Under the pieces are notes generated by a model. That model was not told where the DNA came from. It ran no database searches and was given only the letters and a program-made list of their open reading frames with translations. DNA of 5,893 nt, from NCBI GenBank assembly GCA_902766475.1, contig CACXDQ010000012.1, forward strand, positions 1-5,893, read 5' to 3'. Every line of letters starts with the position of its first letter. The first letter of the stretch is position 1. Origin of the DNA: an uncultured Eubacteriales bacterium (lineage in GTDB: Bacteria; Bacillota; Clostridia; Christensenellales; Borkfalkiaceae). Made by a program: the position numbers and the translations under genes. Positions 4,132-5,893 of the stretch are shown here, piece by piece.

Positions 4132-5877
4132 TTACACATACACTCTCACTAAAAGATCTTGCCACTGCGTAGGGCGAAGAAGCGAATTTACCTCGGTCCG
4201 ATACGACTTTGCTTCCTGAAATTCTATAGGAAATTCCCAAACCATTTTCTTTTCTTCATTCGGCTTATCGATAAGGTCAAAATTCAAATACCACTCAAAA
4301 CAAGTTTCCGTTCTCGGTATTATCGTTGTTACAAATTGAGAAATAACGTCCCTATCAATGCAATGTTCCGTAAAATTCATTTTAGCCAATAAAAACTCTT
4401 GTATTCTTTCCGTCAACCCGTCGGGATCTGTTTCTGTCTTTGAATTAAGTTTTGACCTCTTTAGCACAAGCTCATTTCTTTTACTCTCTAAATCGGACTT
4501 AAATTCCAAGTATTCGTTTTTCGGCAATTCATCGTCCAAGCGCATTTGTGTCAGACGCTTCATTTTTGCATCGATTTTTGCAATTTCCTTATCCAACTCG
4601 CTTTTTTCGCGATCTGTTTCCATTTTATTTTCGCGCGAATTCACTCGGTATAACGAAGAAACCTCATTTAAAATATCTTTTTTATTACCCCATAAACCAG
4701 AAAAAATATGACGAGCCATCATTTCAAACTTCCAATCGCAGATTTCTCGCAAGTCGCATGCTTTTTCCGATTCAACGCCAACGCTATCTCTTATTGCTTT
4801 TGAGCCGTTATTTAATTGATTATAGCATTTATAGCCATAAATCACTTCTCCGCTTTTATTTTTATGCCACTTATTTCTGCGCATCCTATATCCGCAACGG
4901 CATTTTAATTTTCTGCTCCATATATCCTTGCTTGAATATACTCCGCTTTCCTTTCGAACTTCGCCGTTTTGAGTAAAATAAGTGCAATGTCTCTTTTTCT
5001 GTTCTCTTATTTCTCTGCACCTATCCCACTGTTCTTCAGTGATAATCGGTTCATAATTACCCTTGACGTAAAGATATGTATCTTCGTCCCGATTTTTTAT
5101 GATTTTTTGGTCAAGAAAGTTATCTCTTCGTGATTTTAAGTATCCTTGATAGCCTTTATACGTTGCGTTATGCAATATACGCGAAATTTTAGTATTTTCC
5201 CATCGCACCAAGCCGTAACTGTCTTTGCGTTTTCGCCTTATCATCTCATCGCGAATTTGCGTCATTCCCTTTCCGGAAGCATATAAATCGTAAATCATTC
5301 TTACCGTTTCAGCCTGTTCGGGGTTGATTATATAAGTGCCTGTATTCTTGTCCCGATCGTATCCGAGAATATTTCCGTTTCCATACAGAACGCCTTTATC
5401 CCGACTTATTTTCTGCCCGACACGGACGCGTTCGGAAGTTCTGCGGCTTTCTTCTTGCGCAAGCGTTGCCATAATCGTAAGGCGCAGTTCCCCGTCTCCG
5501 TCCATCGTCCAAATATTATCAACGACAAAATACACCTCTACGCCGTAATTTTTAAGCTCTCTCGTTACCACAAGCGTATCTACCGTATTTCTTGCAAAAC
5601 GACACACTTCACGCGTTACTATCAAATCGAATTTCTTTTGTTTCGCATCCTGAATCATTTGCAAAAATGCAGGTCGCTTTTTCGCTTGAGTCCCGGTAAT
5701 TCCTTCATCGATATATTTTTTTAATACGAGCCAATTTCCGTGACGATTTGCTTCGTCGTCATACCATTGCATCTGATTCTCAAGAGCAGAGATTTGGGCT
5801 TCATGCTCCGTACTTACTCTCCCATAGAACACAACCCGCCGTTTTCTTAATCTATTCAGATTAACGTTCGTAGGCAT
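4132..5877 (-). CDS. Large serine recombinase (site-specific integrase/transposase)
   Basis: Large serine recombinases integrate and excise mobile elements by making staggered breaks with a phosphoserine link. The order is standard. A resolvase catalytic domain (about 13-155) holds YGRVST with Arg20 and nucleophile Ser22, DEGITGT (57-63) and REVCRFARN (89-97). A recombinase domain (about 165-285) contains NILGYDRD. A zinc ribbon has Cys326, Cys328, Cys351 and probably Cys374. A coiled coil (about 410-485, rich in Lys/Glu/Leu) and a C-terminal tail with FEWYLNF follow. At 581 residues it is full length and uninterrupted. The ATG at 5875-5877 lacks a clear ribosome site and the frame stays open to the window edge (E-N-D-I-V before the Met), so the true start may be upstream. 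Members of this family often sit at one end of conjugative or mobilisable elements, sometimes as tandem recombinase genes, so the adjoining defence genes may be its cargo. No clear terminator follows. Confidence 0.93.
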   Translation of the reverse strand: MPTNVNLNRLRKRRVVFYGRVSTEHEAQISALENQMQWYDDEANRHGNWLVLKKYIDEGITGTQAKKRPAFLQMIQDAKQKKFDLIVTREVCRFARNTVDTLVVTRELKNYGVEVYFVVDNIWTMDGDGELRLTIMATLAQEESRRTSERVRVGQKISRDKGVLYGNGNILGYDRDKNTGTYIINPEQAETVRMIYDLYASGKGMTQIRDEMIRRKRKDSYGLVRWENTKISRILHNATYKGYQGYLKSRRDNFLDQKIIKNRDEDTYLYVKGNYEPIITEEQWDRCREIREQKKRHCTYFTQNGEVRKESGVYSSKDIWSRKLKCRCGYRMRRNKWHKNKSGEVIYGYKCYNQLNNGSKAIRDSVGVESEKACDLREICDWKFEMMARHIFSGLWGNKKDILNEVSSLYRVNSRENKMETDREKSELDKEIAKIDAKMKRLTQMRLDDELPKNEYLEFKSDLESKRNELVLKRSKLNSKTETDPDGLTERIQEFLLAKMNFTEHCIDRDVISQFVTTIIPRTETCFEWYLNFDLIDKPNEEKKMVWEFPIEFQEAKSYRTEVNSLLRPTQWQDLLVRVYV

Positions 5878-5893
5878 TACGATATCGTTCTCA

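Noticed and set aside
4358..4976. Overlapping plus-strand open frames opposite the recombinase coiled-coil and zinc-ribbon region.
   Set aside because: They lie antisense to a clearly conserved gene, have no initiation signals and encode composition typical of shadow frames.

Overview
The window is AT-rich DNA that reads like a chromosomal accessory region of a low-GC Firmicute, probably a gut-type Clostridium relative. The basis is the style of the large serine recombinase, consensus-like TTGACA/TATAAT promoters, strong GG-rich ribosome binding sites and an AbiE locus of the Firmicutes type. The genus cannot be fixed from the sequence. Every convincing protein gene lies on the minus strand, so the region is read from right to left.

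Right part (5893 to 4132): a large serine recombinase of about 581 residues, with catalytic Arg/Ser, recombinase domain, zinc ribbon and coiled coil. It is the kind of enzyme that moves integrative elements, and its true start may lie beyond the window edge. Middle (4090 to 1952): a perfect 22-bp palindrome, a textbook promoter (TTGACA, 17 bp, TATAAT), then a two-gene operon. Its genes are an ABC/OLD-type AAA ATPase (402 aa) and an RloB-like protein with TOPRIM-style acidic motifs (224 aa), joined by an ATGA overlap. An intrinsic terminator lies about 140 bp past the second gene. The pair has the layout of the PARIS anti-phage system (AriA ATPase plus AriB nuclease), with an RloB-type partner in the AriB position.

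Centre-left (about 2120 to 1100): roughly 1 kb without a convincing protein gene but rich in small structures. These include a doubtful 41-codon ORF ending at a perfect 22-bp-arm terminator, and three copies of a 13-bp motif that overlaps -10-like sequences. Two divergent promoters each have a predicted start point falling on the first base of a hairpin. Four tandem 9-bp repeats lie directly upstream of the AbiE promoter.

Left part (1099 to 1): an AbiE type IV toxin-antitoxin locus. The antitoxin/repressor gene abiEi is intact. The toxin gene abiEii runs off the window and is broken twice: the first catalytic Asp has become Tyr, and a one-base frameshift interrupts the reading frame.

Together this looks like a defence cluster next to a site-specific recombinase: one apparently intact abortive-infection module, one decayed toxin with its antitoxin retained, and possible small RNA units between them.
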